Assembly: GCF_013374095.1 (NCBI RefSeq)
Contig: NZ_AP022672.1
Coordinates: forward strand, 1,735,501-1,799,500
Direction of reading: 5' to 3'
DNA length: 64,000 nucleotides
DNA from: Sphingomonas sp. HMP6
GTDB taxonomy: Bacteria > Pseudomonadota > Alphaproteobacteria > Sphingomonadales > Sphingomonadaceae
Shown piece by piece: positions 17,843 through 25,572 of this stretch. Both the position numbers and the translations under genes were made by a program. Every line of letters starts with the position of its first letter. Position 1 is the stretch's first letter. Under the pieces are notes generated by a model, which did no database searches, was not told the DNA's origin, and was given only the letters and a program-made list of their open reading frames with translations.

Positions 17843-18589
17843 TCAGGTGAAGCGGCCGAGTCGATCGATCGCGTTCTTGCGCAGGTCGTCCATCGACTGC
17901 GACAGGCGCTGGCTCGATTGATAGGACCGCAGGATGTCGACCATCGCCGTCGTCTCGACGATCGGCTGCACGTTCGATCCCTCGACCCCGCCGGCGGTCA
18001 GCTTGGTTTCGGCTGCGCTGAGAATGCGTCCCGCGCTACCCGCCATCAGTCCGTCGCCACGCGGCGCGACCGTCGCTTCGTCGGGGAAAACCGTCACTGC
18101 GAGACGTCCGAGCACATTCGCTCCGCTCATCACCGATCCGTCGCTGGCGATCGTCAAATTGACCTGCTGTTCCGGCGGCACGTTGATCGGCTTGCCATTA
18201 TCCCCCAGCAGCCGCTGCCCGCCCGCCGTCGCAAGATCGCCAGATCCCAGCACTTTGACGAAGCCCGCGCGCGTATAAGCGGCATCGCCACCGCCCGGTG
18301 CCTCGACACCAAAATAGCCCGGGCCGTCGATCATCACGTCGAGCGGGTTTCCGGTCGACTGGAACGCACCCATCGAGCTGTCGTGGATCGCGCCGTAATC
18401 AAGCACATAGGAGGTGGTCGCCGCCGTGGGTACGCTCGCGTCACCGCTTTGCTCGACATATTCGTGAAACACCGGCTGTTCGCGCTTGAAGCCGACGGTG
18501 CTGCTGTTGGCCATATTGTTGGCGGTCACGTCGAGCCGGCGTCGCAGCGCCTGTTCGTGGCTCAACAGAACATAGGAGGAGACATCCAT
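17843..18589 (-). CDS. flgF: Flagellar proximal rod protein FlgF
   Basis: FlgF is a rod subunit. It has 248 residues with the N-terminal motif RRLDVTANNMANSSTVGFKR and the C-terminal GSNVQPIVETTAMVDILRSYQ. The start at 18589 (MDVSSYVLLSHEQAL) matches the family start; an ATG at 18646 would place 19 unrelated residues in front, close to box E. It is the first gene of the leftward unit flgF-flgG-flgA-flgH. Confidence 0.94.
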   Translation of the reverse strand: MDVSSYVLLSHEQALRRRLDVTANNMANSSTVGFKREQPVFHEYVEQSGDASVPTAATTSYVLDYGAIHDSSMGAFQSTGNPLDVMIDGPGYFGVEAPGGGDAAYTRAGFVKVLGSGDLATAGGQRLLGDNGKPINVPPEQQVNLTIASDGSVMSGANVLGRLAVTVFPDEATVAPRGDGLMAGSAGRILSAAETKLTAGGVEGSNVQPIVETTAMVDILRSYQSSQRLSQSMDDLRKNAIDRLGRFT

Positions 18590-18651
18590 TTCCGTTCGCT
18601 CCAGATAAATCGTCGGTCGGAGCGCACTAGGCAGAAATTGCCGCACGCTTA

Positions 18652-18665
18652 TCCTATATTAGAGG
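18652..18665. promoter_or_regulatory. Flagellar box E (divergent flgF / fliL)
   Basis: The sequence TCCTATATTAGAGG is a symmetric form of the box between two divergent flagellar units. It lies 73 nt before the fliL GTG and about 66 nt before the flgF ATG, so it could serve both directions. Confidence 0.6.
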
Positions 18666-18733
18666 GGAATTGAACGAATGGCGCGGCGGCGGGCAGTTTC
18701 TCGCAAAGTCGCCGCCCAACGAAAGGCGATCCC

Positions 18734-19261
18734 GTGTCCGACCCCCAAAGCGAGAGCGAAATCGCCGAAAGCGCCGAGGGCGAGACCGTCGTCGCGACCA
18801 AGCCGCCGCGCTTCAGCAAGAAGCTTAAGATCATCATCGGTGCTGTCGTCCTGCTGCTGGTCATCGGCGGCGTGGCAGCGGTGATGTTCTTCCCCAAAGG
18901 CGAGGAGAAAGGCGAGCATGCAGCCGCCCCCGCCGAAGGCGGGCATGGTGAAGCTGGTGCCACCTATATCGAGGCGCCGGCGATCGTGGTGAACCTGCGC
19001 GGCGCGGATGGGACGGCACGGTTCCTGAAAATTCGTTTCACGCTCGTCCCTGAATCGGCCGGCAAGGTTGAGGAGATCAAAGCCAAACTCCCGGCGGTCG
19101 TCGATGCGTTTCAGCCGTTCCTGCGGGAGTTGCGGCCCGAGGATCTTGCCGGGTCCGCCGCGGTGTTCCGGATCAAGGAAGAAATGCTGGTCCGCGCCAA
19201 CGACGCGCTCGGAAAAGGCGAAATCAAGGATATTCTGATCCAGGATCTTATTCAGCAATGA
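18734..19261 (+). CDS. fliL: Flagellar basal body-associated protein FliL
   Basis: FliL surrounds the stator units and supports torque. This 175-residue protein has a cytosolic N-terminus, one membrane helix (about 31-50, IIIGAVVLLLVIGGVAAVMF), and a periplasmic domain with VVNLRGADGTARFLKIRFTL. The start is GTG at 18734. Its last bases overlap fliM as ATGA. It heads the rightward unit fliL-fliM-DUF6468-motE under box E. Confidence 0.92.
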   Translation: MSDPQSESEIAESAEGETVVATKPPRFSKKLKIIIGAVVLLLVIGGVAAVMFFPKGEEKGEHAAAPAEGGHGEAGATYIEAPAIVVNLRGADGTARFLKIRFTLVPESAGKVEEIKAKLPAVVDAFQPFLRELRPEDLAGSAAVFRIKEEMLVRANDALGKGEIKDILIQDLIQQ

Positions 19262-20271
19262 GTGACGACGACTTCATGGATTTCGAGATCGCTGCGCCGA
19301 GCATGACGCTTGGCGACGGCGAAGACTTCGACCAGGCCAGTATCGATGCGATGTTCGGCGGCAACGAACCGGTCGCCAAGAAGAGCGGGCTCAAGGCGGT
19401 CATCGAGTCCAAGATCATCAGCCACGAGCGGCTGCCGATGCTGGAAGTGGTGTGCGAGCATATGGTGCGCAGCTTTGCCAGCAGCATGCGCAACCTGACC
19501 TCGGACGCGATCGATGTCAGCCTGGAGGAACTCACGTCGATTCGCTTCGGCGATTTCATGGGGCGCCTCGCAATGCCGGCGATGATCGGCGTGTTCAACG
19601 TGCCCGAATGGGATAATTACGGCGTCATTACCGTCGAATCGAGCTTGATCTACGCGGTTGTGGATGCGTTGCTGGGTGGACGGCGCGGCGCCGGACCGAT
19701 GCGGATCGAGGGGCGCGCCTTCACCACGATCGAGACGAGCCTGGTGTCGCAGATGCTCGAGCTGGCGCTTACCGATCTGTCGGCTGCGTTCGAGCCGATC
19801 GCGCCGATCTCGATGCTGCTCGAGCGCGTCGAGACCAGCCCGCGCTTTGCCGCGATCGCCGGGCCGACCAATATCGCCGCCGTCGCCACCTTCCGCGTCG
19901 ATATGGAGGGGCGCGGCGGCAAGTTCAGCGTCTTGCTGCCCTATGCGACGATCGAGCCGGTGCGCGACCAACTGCTCCAACGCTTTATGGGCCAAAAGAT
20001 CGGGCGCGGGAATATCTGGGAGGCGCATATGGCCGCCGAGCTGCTCAAGACCGACGTCTCGATCGATGTCGTGCTGGGCGAGCGGACGCTGCGGCTCGAA
20101 GAGATCCGCAGCTTCGCAGTCGGCCAGACGATCGCGCTGCACACCGCGCCCGACGATCCGCTCGAAATTCAGTCGGGCGGCATACCGCTGGGCCGCGCCC
20201 AGATCGGGCAACGCTGCAACAATATCGCGGTCCGCATGGTGGCCGACATGTTCAAGGAGATCGAGCGATGA
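19258..20271 (+). CDS. fliM: Flagellar motor switch protein FliM
   Basis: FliM is the C-ring protein that binds CheY-P and FliG. It has 337 residues. The N-terminus includes DQASIDAMFGG, near the place where many FliM proteins carry the CheY-binding helix, although LSQxEID is not literally present. The middle CheC-like domain has IYAVVDALLGGRRGAGPMRI, and the C-terminal SpoA domain has the region around LEIQSGGIPLGRAQIGQ. It overlaps fliL by 4 nt and the next gene by 4 nt. Confidence 0.95.
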   Translation: MSDDDFMDFEIAAPSMTLGDGEDFDQASIDAMFGGNEPVAKKSGLKAVIESKIISHERLPMLEVVCEHMVRSFASSMRNLTSDAIDVSLEELTSIRFGDFMGRLAMPAMIGVFNVPEWDNYGVITVESSLIYAVVDALLGGRRGAGPMRIEGRAFTTIETSLVSQMLELALTDLSAAFEPIAPISMLLERVETSPRFAAIAGPTNIAAVATFRVDMEGRGGKFSVLLPYATIEPVRDQLLQRFMGQKIGRGNIWEAHMAAELLKTDVSIDVVLGERTLRLEEIRSFAVGQTIALHTAPDDPLEIQSGGIPLGRAQIGQRCNNIAVRMVADMFKEIER

Positions 20272-20660
20272 GCTTTGCCACCCTAACCAACATCGTGACG
20301 ATGCTGTTCTGCATCGCGGTCCTGGTGCAAAGTGTGCGATTGATCCGTGCGCTGCGCGCGGTGAAGGGCGACGATTTCGGCACGATGGTCAAGGCGCTCG
20401 ACACCGCGACCGCCGAAGCCCGCGAAGTCCTCGATGACTTGCGCGAAACGCTCCGCATCGATTGCGCCGCGAATGCGCGCGTCATCGCCACCGGCACCGC
20501 GATGCGGGAGGAATTAACCGTGATGGCGGGCATCGCCGACGCCGTCGCCGAACGAATCGTCGAGGCGGTCGAGAAAAGCAGCGCGACGTCTGCCAAGGCC
20601 GCGGCGCCAAAGGCAAAAGCGCGGCCCCGTGCGCGCGCCGTCGCCGAGGCCGCGGCATGA
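20268..20660 (+). CDS. DUF6468-like flagellar-locus membrane protein
   Basis: This 130-residue protein has one N-terminal membrane helix (about 6-24), a helical, probably coiled-coil middle (about 35-105), and an Ala/Lys/Arg-rich tail. A small protein of this type, often called DUF6468, commonly sits between fliM and motE in alphaproteobacteria; the assignment rests on position and topology. It overlaps both neighbours by 4 nt, so it is part of the fliL unit. Its role is unknown; linkage to MotE suggests a motor or stator function. Confidence 0.75.
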   Translation: MSFATLTNIVTMLFCIAVLVQSVRLIRALRAVKGDDFGTMVKALDTATAEAREVLDDLRETLRIDCAANARVIATGTAMREELTVMAGIADAVAERIVEAVEKSSATSAKAAAPKAKARPRARAVAEAAA

Positions 20661-21199
20661 TCCGCAAGCCATCGCTACTGATGCTGACGGCCGCCGCTGC
20701 GGCGATTTCGGGCGTCGCGCATGCCGTCGGCGTGGCGGCACCGGCAGCCGATGCGCCGGCCACCCGGCTCGGCACTGCGATCAAGGAAGATATTGCCGCG
20801 CGCGATCAATCGGCAAAGCGCCGAAACCGTGCCCTTGCCCTGCGCGAGCAGGCCGCCCGCGCGACCGAGGAACGGATCAAGAGCGAGCTGCGCGCGCGCC
20901 AGGAGGCGGCCGCGAGCGCCAGTTCGGCGACCGGACCCACCGCGCAGGAGGCGCAATATGACAACCTCGCGCGAATTTATCAGGCGATGAAACCCGCCAA
21001 GGCCGCGCTCGTGTTCGAACAGCTCGACATGGACGTGCAGATGAAGGTCGCAGGAAGGATGCGCGACCGCTCCACGGCAATGATCCTGGCGGCGATGACG
21101 CCCAAGGGTGCCGCCGATCTCAGCATGTCGCTGGCGCATAAGGAAGCGAGCAAGGCGCGGGAGATAGCCGTGTCGGCCCCGGCACGACGCCAGCCGTAA
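20657..21199 (+). CDS. motE: MotE-family flagellar motor chaperone
   Basis: MotE is a periplasmic chaperone for the stator protein MotC in rhizobia. This 180-residue protein has a signal peptide (cleavage near AHA, about residue 22), a charged helix (about 45-90), and the MgtE-N-like domain YQAMKPAKAALVFEQLDMDV and MILAAMTPKGAADLS. The ATG at 20657 overlaps the previous stop; a longer frame to 20462 only shadows that gene. It ends the fliL unit before a terminator. Confidence 0.85.
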   Translation: MIRKPSLLMLTAAAAAISGVAHAVGVAAPAADAPATRLGTAIKEDIAARDQSAKRRNRALALREQAARATEERIKSELRARQEAAASASSATGPTAQEAQYDNLARIYQAMKPAKAALVFEQLDMDVQMKVAGRMRDRSTAMILAAMTPKGAADLSMSLAHKEASKAREIAVSAPARRQP

Positions 21200-21293
21200 G
21201 GGCGTTTTTGGAAAATGCGCCATGGCGCCTTTCGCGGCACCGGCCCGCTCTTGAAATTCGCTTTTCCGCGACTTTACAAATGGTCTCTAAGGG

Positions 21294-21321
21294 CAAGCCC
21301 CCGCCGTCCGGCGGGGGTTTG
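21294..21321. terminator. Bidirectional terminator between motE and the convergent gene
   Basis: A 12-bp stem (CAAGCCCCCGCC with GGCGGGGGTTTG, one G-U pair) with the loop GTCC lies between two converging genes, about 95 nt past motE and 5 nt from the stop of the gene at 21327. Confidence 0.7.
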
Positions 21322-21326
21322 CGGCC

Positions 21327-21773
21327 TCACCCCTCTGCGCAAACCTCGACGATCAGGACGCGGGCGATGCCGGGGTCGGCGGCGCGCAAGGCAGCGGTCA
21401 GATCGGCGCTGAGCCGAAGCGCATCGACCGGCGTTTGCGGCGATGCGAACAGGCGCGAGAATTCGATCGCACCGGCCACCGACACCGCACGCAGTTCGGG
21501 TAGCCGCGCGGTCAGCCGTTCGAGGCTGGCGGTGTCCTTGGCCGCGAGCACGAGTTTGACTTTCAGCGCCCCCTCGATCCGGTCCGACCCGACGATCGGC
21601 ACGACGATCTGGTCCATCGTCAGAAACTCCGGGGCGGCATGTTCTGATGCGGCGTGTTCCGGCGCGGCACCATCCGCCGCGCCCGCCACCGTGGCGAGCG
21701 CGATCATGGCCGCGGCCTTCGAAAACAGATGGGCGATCGGTCGAACTCCGCGCGGCGGACACGCCCGCCGCAT
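21327..21773 (-). CDS. Exported hypothetical protein, weakly FliL-like
   Basis: This 148-residue protein has an N-terminal export signal and a mature domain of about 105 residues. The order of strands and helices (IVVPIVGSDRIEGALKVKLV, then helical repeats, then ARVLIVEVC) recalls the periplasmic part of FliL, but I cannot show homology. The start is uncertain. The ATG at 21773 lies only 7 nt from box F; an ATG at 21704 (starting MIALATVAG) would leave a normal leader of about 76 nt and a short signal peptide. Lying between two flagellar units, it is probably a flagellar accessory gene. Confidence 0.6.
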   Translation of the reverse strand: MRRACPPRGVRPIAHLFSKAAAMIALATVAGAADGAAPEHAASEHAAPEFLTMDQIVVPIVGSDRIEGALKVKLVLAAKDTASLERLTARLPELRAVSVAGAIEFSRLFASPQTPVDALRLSADLTAALRAADPGIARVLIVEVCAEG

Positions 21774-21779
21774 CCACTC

Positions 21780-21793
21780 ACCTATAATAGAGG
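21780..21793. promoter_or_regulatory. Flagellar box F
   Basis: The sequence ACCTATAATAGAGG differs from box A only in its first base. It lies 29 nt before the ATG at 21818 on the plus strand and close to the start of the divergent gene. Confidence 0.6.
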
Positions 21794-21817
21794 ATACACG
21801 CCCCAGAAGGACATTTC

Positions 21818-22054
21818 ATGAGCCGCGATCAAAGGCCGGGCCGCGTCAAGCTAATCGATTCGTCCGCAGAGGCCGTCCCGACGCGCCGGGTCGGCGACAT
21901 CCCGGGCACCGCCATCGTCGATTCGACCGCGCCGGCTGTCGCCGACCTGCCCGTCGCAAAATCGCGCACCATGGCGTGGTCGGCGCTGTTCCTGATCGCC
22001 TGCATCACCGGTGCCGCGGTCGTCACGCTAATGCCGCTGCTCGGCACCGGCTGA
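21818..22054 (+). CDS. Small single-pass membrane protein
   Basis: This 78-residue protein has a polar N-terminal half and one membrane helix near the C-terminus (about 52-74, MAWSALFLIACITGAAVVTL). I do not recognise the family. Box F lies 29 nt upstream. Its stop overlaps the next start as TGATG, so it is coupled with the TPR protein. It may anchor or deliver that protein at the membrane. Confidence 0.7.
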   Translation: MSRDQRPGRVKLIDSSAEAVPTRRVGDIPGTAIVDSTAPAVADLPVAKSRTMAWSALFLIACITGAAVVTLMPLLGTG

Positions 22055-23880
22055 TGCGGCCGATCTTTGCGCTTGCACTGCTTGCCGCGTCGGCGGCGGC
22101 CCCCACCCCCGCGCCGGTGGCCACCCCGCCGGCAAACCCGGCCGACACCGAAAACGGCGCGGCGACCGATATCGCCGTCACGCCGGTCAATGATGCCCCG
22201 AAGGTGACGCCGTTCGCGCCGCAATTTTCCACCTTGCCGACGATCACGCGGCCGGACGGCTGGGCGATCGTCAGCCGGGACACGGCATGGCGCGGCCTGA
22301 TGCGGTCGAATCCGAACAATCGCCAGGCCGCGCGCTGGGTCTATGCGCGCAGCCAGATCGGGCTTGGCCATGCCGCCGAAGCGATCGGCGCGATTGCGGT
22401 GATGCGGCAGGACGAGCCCGACATCGTGCTGGTGCCCTCGTACCAGCTCGCGCTCGGCGCGGCGCTGACGCTGCTCCACCGCTCGCCCGAGGCGGTGGTG
22501 GCGCTGTCGGTCGAGGCGCTGACCAACAATCCGGAGGCCTGCGCATGGCGGATGCTGGCACTGGCCGAGGCGGATCAGCCGGCGCAGGCGCTCGGCCAGG
22601 TGCAATGCGCCATCCCGGCGCTCAACGCACGGTCCCCGGCGGTGCGCGCGCGCTTTCTCCTCGCCATCGCACGTGGTGCCGAACGGCTGGGCAAGCCCGC
22701 GCTGGTCGTCATGCTGTTGCGCACCTTGCCCGCGGGCAATGTTTCGGCGGAGCTGCTGCGCGCCCGCGCCCAGATTGCGCTCGGCCATGTCGCGGAAGGC
22801 AATTTACTGCTCGCGCGCGCGGCCTCCACGGGCGACCGAGCCGAACGACTCGATGTCGACTTGAGCGTGCTGGAGGCGGCAGTGGCACGCGGCGCGACCC
22901 CGGCCGATGCGATAAAACAGCTGCGCCACATCCGCTACGTCTGGCGCGGCGGCGCTATCGAGGAGCGCGCGCTGATGCTGTCGTATCGGCTCGCCCGCCA
23001 CCGGCGCGATTTACGCGGCACGCTGGAGGCCGGCGCAACGCTGTTCCGCTATTTCAACGGCGGCAGCGCGCGGCCGACCCTCGTCGCCGAACTCCAGGAT
23101 ACGATCGCCACCGCGCTCGCGCCCGAAAATCCGATGCCGCTCGACCAGATCGCCGGGCTGTATTGGGATTATCGCGATCTCGCGCCCGCGGCGGCGGCCG
23201 GCGATCTGCTGGTGTCGCACTTCGCCGATCGGCTGCAAGCCGCCGGCCTGTATGCGCGCGCCGCCGAATTGCTCGAACATCAATTGATCATGCGCACGAA
23301 GGATATTGCGCAAGGGCCGCTATCGACACGGGTCGCGTCGCTCTTCATCCTCGCCGGAGAGCCCGACCGTGCGCTCGCGGCGATCCGCGCGACCGAGGAG
23401 AACGCCTATCCCGATGCGATGCTGTGGGACCGGCACCGCGTCGAAGCGGTTGCGCTCGATCAGCTCGGCCGCACCAATGAAGCGATGGCGGTGCTGCAGG
23501 AGGTGCCCGACGGCCTCGCCATTCGCGGCGAGCTCTATTGGAAGCGCCGTGACTGGAAGGCGCTCGCGGCCGTCACCGAACCGACGCTGACCGGCGGCGA
23601 AAAGATGACCGATGTGATGCAGGCCAAGGTGCTGCGCTACGCGATCGCGCTGGCGATGCTGGGGCGCGAGGATGCACTGGCCCGCCTCAACGCGCGCTAC
23701 CGCGCGGCATTCGGAAAGCTGCCGACCGCAGCGACGTTCGAAACGCTGACCGCCGCGATCGGCGCGATCGATCCTGCCACCGTCAGCGCCGCAATGGCCG
23801 CGATCCCCTCGGCCAGCCCGGCGGGCGACATCGCCGATCTGGTCGATGCGGCGCCGGTGGTGGCTGGGCCGACTGGGTGA
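22054..23880 (+). CDS. Exported TPR-like repeat protein of the flagellar island
   Basis: This 608-residue protein has a signal peptide (about residues 1-17) and a Pro/Thr-rich linker. A long array of helical pairs of TPR/SEL type follows (about 85-540), for example AARWVYARSQIGLGHAAEAI and RVASLFILAGEPDRALAAI. The start at 22054 overlaps the previous stop; a frame open to 21208 passes through the terminator and the opposite gene and is not real. Its role is unknown. Box F control and the flagellar setting suggest a periplasmic scaffold for motor or secretion components. Confidence 0.75.
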   Translation: MRPIFALALLAASAAAPTPAPVATPPANPADTENGAATDIAVTPVNDAPKVTPFAPQFSTLPTITRPDGWAIVSRDTAWRGLMRSNPNNRQAARWVYARSQIGLGHAAEAIGAIAVMRQDEPDIVLVPSYQLALGAALTLLHRSPEAVVALSVEALTNNPEACAWRMLALAEADQPAQALGQVQCAIPALNARSPAVRARFLLAIARGAERLGKPALVVMLLRTLPAGNVSAELLRARAQIALGHVAEGNLLLARAASTGDRAERLDVDLSVLEAAVARGATPADAIKQLRHIRYVWRGGAIEERALMLSYRLARHRRDLRGTLEAGATLFRYFNGGSARPTLVAELQDTIATALAPENPMPLDQIAGLYWDYRDLAPAAAAGDLLVSHFADRLQAAGLYARAAELLEHQLIMRTKDIAQGPLSTRVASLFILAGEPDRALAAIRATEENAYPDAMLWDRHRVEAVALDQLGRTNEAMAVLQEVPDGLAIRGELYWKRRDWKALAAVTEPTLTGGEKMTDVMQAKVLRYAIALAMLGREDALARLNARYRAAFGKLPTAATFETLTAAIGAIDPATVSAAMAAIPSASPAGDIADLVDAAPVVAGPTG

Positions 23881-23934
23881 TGCGCGGGCGTTGGACGGTA
23901 GGGATTGGCAGCAAGCGGACATCGCGAGTGCCGT

Positions 23935-24576
23935 TTAGATAGCTGATCGTTGACGACTGCGTAAACCCAAGGCCGCCCATATAGCTGCCCCCAATACCAA
24001 AAGGGCACCAAACAGCCCTGCTGCGGCCTGCTCAATAGCGTTGCTTTCCAAAACGCCCGGAGCCCCCGCCGCGGACACGACGAGGTGCGGTTGCGCGAGG
24101 CCAAGCGATGAAGCACGTCCTATCGAGCGCACATCCAAATGGTAATTCTTTCGGAGATCAGGGCGAATATATGCCGCAACCCAAGTAAAAGTACTTGCTC
24201 CCTCATATTCGCCGCCAGCTAACGCCGCGCCTGGTTCGATCTCACCGGATAGATCACGTCCGTCCGCCGATATTTTTAGCGATAACGCCACCGGCCAGCG
24301 CAACGCCGGGTCTTTGCATTCAGGCTTGGACATTACTTCGGCTGATACGTAGCAAGGATAAAGTTGCGCAGCTACCCTTTGGTCCATCCTGACGCCAATC
24401 GCATAACGCTCGGCATAGCCGGCCCGAAAGGTGGCCCGCGTCGTCACTCCGGGTGTGAGATCAATAGAACCTAGATCAATCACAGGGTTCGGACGCAGTG
24501 CTACGGCAACATTCACGACCAGGGCTAAGCCGACAAGGCTTAGTGGCCCTAGATTGCGCCATCGATGCCTTTTCAT
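23935..24576 (-). CDS. Hypothetical two-helix membrane protein, lower GC
   Basis: This 213-residue protein has an N-terminal membrane helix (about 9-27), an extracytoplasmic domain (about 30-180) rich in strands with one cysteine pair candidate (YPCYVSAEVMSKPEC), and a C-terminal helix (about 184-205) followed by RSRQR. I do not recognise it. Codon use is clearly more AT-rich than in the flanking flagellar genes, with no box in front. It is probably a later insertion between the TPR gene and flgL. Confidence 0.6.
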   Translation of the reverse strand: MKRHRWRNLGPLSLVGLALVVNVAVALRPNPVIDLGSIDLTPGVTTRATFRAGYAERYAIGVRMDQRVAAQLYPCYVSAEVMSKPECKDPALRWPVALSLKISADGRDLSGEIEPGAALAGGEYEGASTFTWVAAYIRPDLRKNYHLDVRSIGRASSLGLAQPHLVVSAAGAPGVLESNAIEQAAAGLFGALLVLGAAIWAALGLRSRQRSAI

Positions 24577-24652
24577 CTGCGCATTCTACCGAACGCCTCA
24601 ACGACCGCAACTGGCTGTAGTTTCAGCCGATCGCCCACGCCCCCCAAGCGCA

Positions 24653-25561
24653 TCACCGCAGATAGCTGACCAAACTCAGCCCCGAGAGCTGCGAGAAGAC
24701 CGAATAGCTGGCCTGCAGGATCGTCTTCTGCTGCGCCAGATCGATCGCGACCTGGCCGAGATCGGCATCCTCATTGCCCGAGATAATGCCCCGCATCAGT
24801 GTCGCACGATCCTCTGCGCGGATGCCGAGCGTTTCCGCCTGGGCCTGCCTGCGGCCATTGTCGGCATTGACGGCGCGAAGACTTTTCAGGCCGGTGTCGA
24901 TCTCGCCCGCTGCCTGGGTGAGCACGGTAAGCTGGGCCGCGGTCGGCGGATCGCCGATCGGGCTGGCCCCGGCGAGCGTCTGGAACGCGGTATAGAGGCC
25001 CGAACCGATGTCGCTTGCCGTGACGCCATATTCCACGTCGACACCGTCGGACAGGCGCACCGACGCCTTGATGCTATCATTGACGAAGGCGGCCGATGCG
25101 GGGGTCGCGATCGTATCCGCCAGCGTGCCCGGCAGGAACGGCGTCCCTTCGGTCTGCGACCCGCCGAACAACGACGACCCACCTTCGGCGGCATTAAGCG
25201 CGGCGCGGAACTGGTTGAACGCCGCCTTGATCGCATCGTTCAGCCCGACACCCTTGCCCGTGCCGATCGCCGTCAGCAGATCCTGCTTCAGCGACATCGC
25301 GCTGGTATCGATCGCGCCGATATTGGCGTCGTTGAACGACAGCGTGGTGGCGACGCGATCGGCCGCGGCGACATAAGCCTCCTGCTTCGCCAGCAGCGAG
25401 TGAGTCGATAGGTTGCGCACCGCCTCGGTCCCAAGCGAAGCATAGTCCGGTGCCTTTTTGGAGGTCGCCAATTGCGCTTGGGTGGTGGCGAGCTTTTGCT
25501 GCGATTGCTGGATCGCAGCGGACATGCTGCGTTGGAGCGGAATGGTGGCGACGCGGGTCAT
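24653..25561 (-). CDS. flgL: Flagellar hook-filament junction protein FlgL
   Basis: FlgL is the second junction protein between hook and filament. It has 302 residues. The N-terminus (MTRVATIPLQRSMSAAIQQS) and coiled-coil region with AQLATSKKAPDYASLGTEAV are flagellin-like. The C-terminal helix has DLGQVAIDLAQQKTILQASY. It lies 11 nt downstream of flgK in the flgE-flgK-flgL unit, the expected partner order. Confidence 0.92.
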   Translation of the reverse strand: MTRVATIPLQRSMSAAIQQSQQKLATTQAQLATSKKAPDYASLGTEAVRNLSTHSLLAKQEAYVAAADRVATTLSFNDANIGAIDTSAMSLKQDLLTAIGTGKGVGLNDAIKAAFNQFRAALNAAEGGSSLFGGSQTEGTPFLPGTLADTIATPASAAFVNDSIKASVRLSDGVDVEYGVTASDIGSGLYTAFQTLAGASPIGDPPTAAQLTVLTQAAGEIDTGLKSLRAVNADNGRRQAQAETLGIRAEDRATLMRGIISGNEDADLGQVAIDLAQQKTILQASYSVFSQLSGLSLVSYLR

Positions 25562-25572
25562 GTGCGGTGTCC

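Noticed and set aside
21208-22053. A long plus-strand open frame in front of the TPR gene
   Set aside because: It runs through the terminator at 21294-21321, the opposite-strand gene at 21327 and box F. The TPR gene has a good coupled start and signal peptide at 22054.
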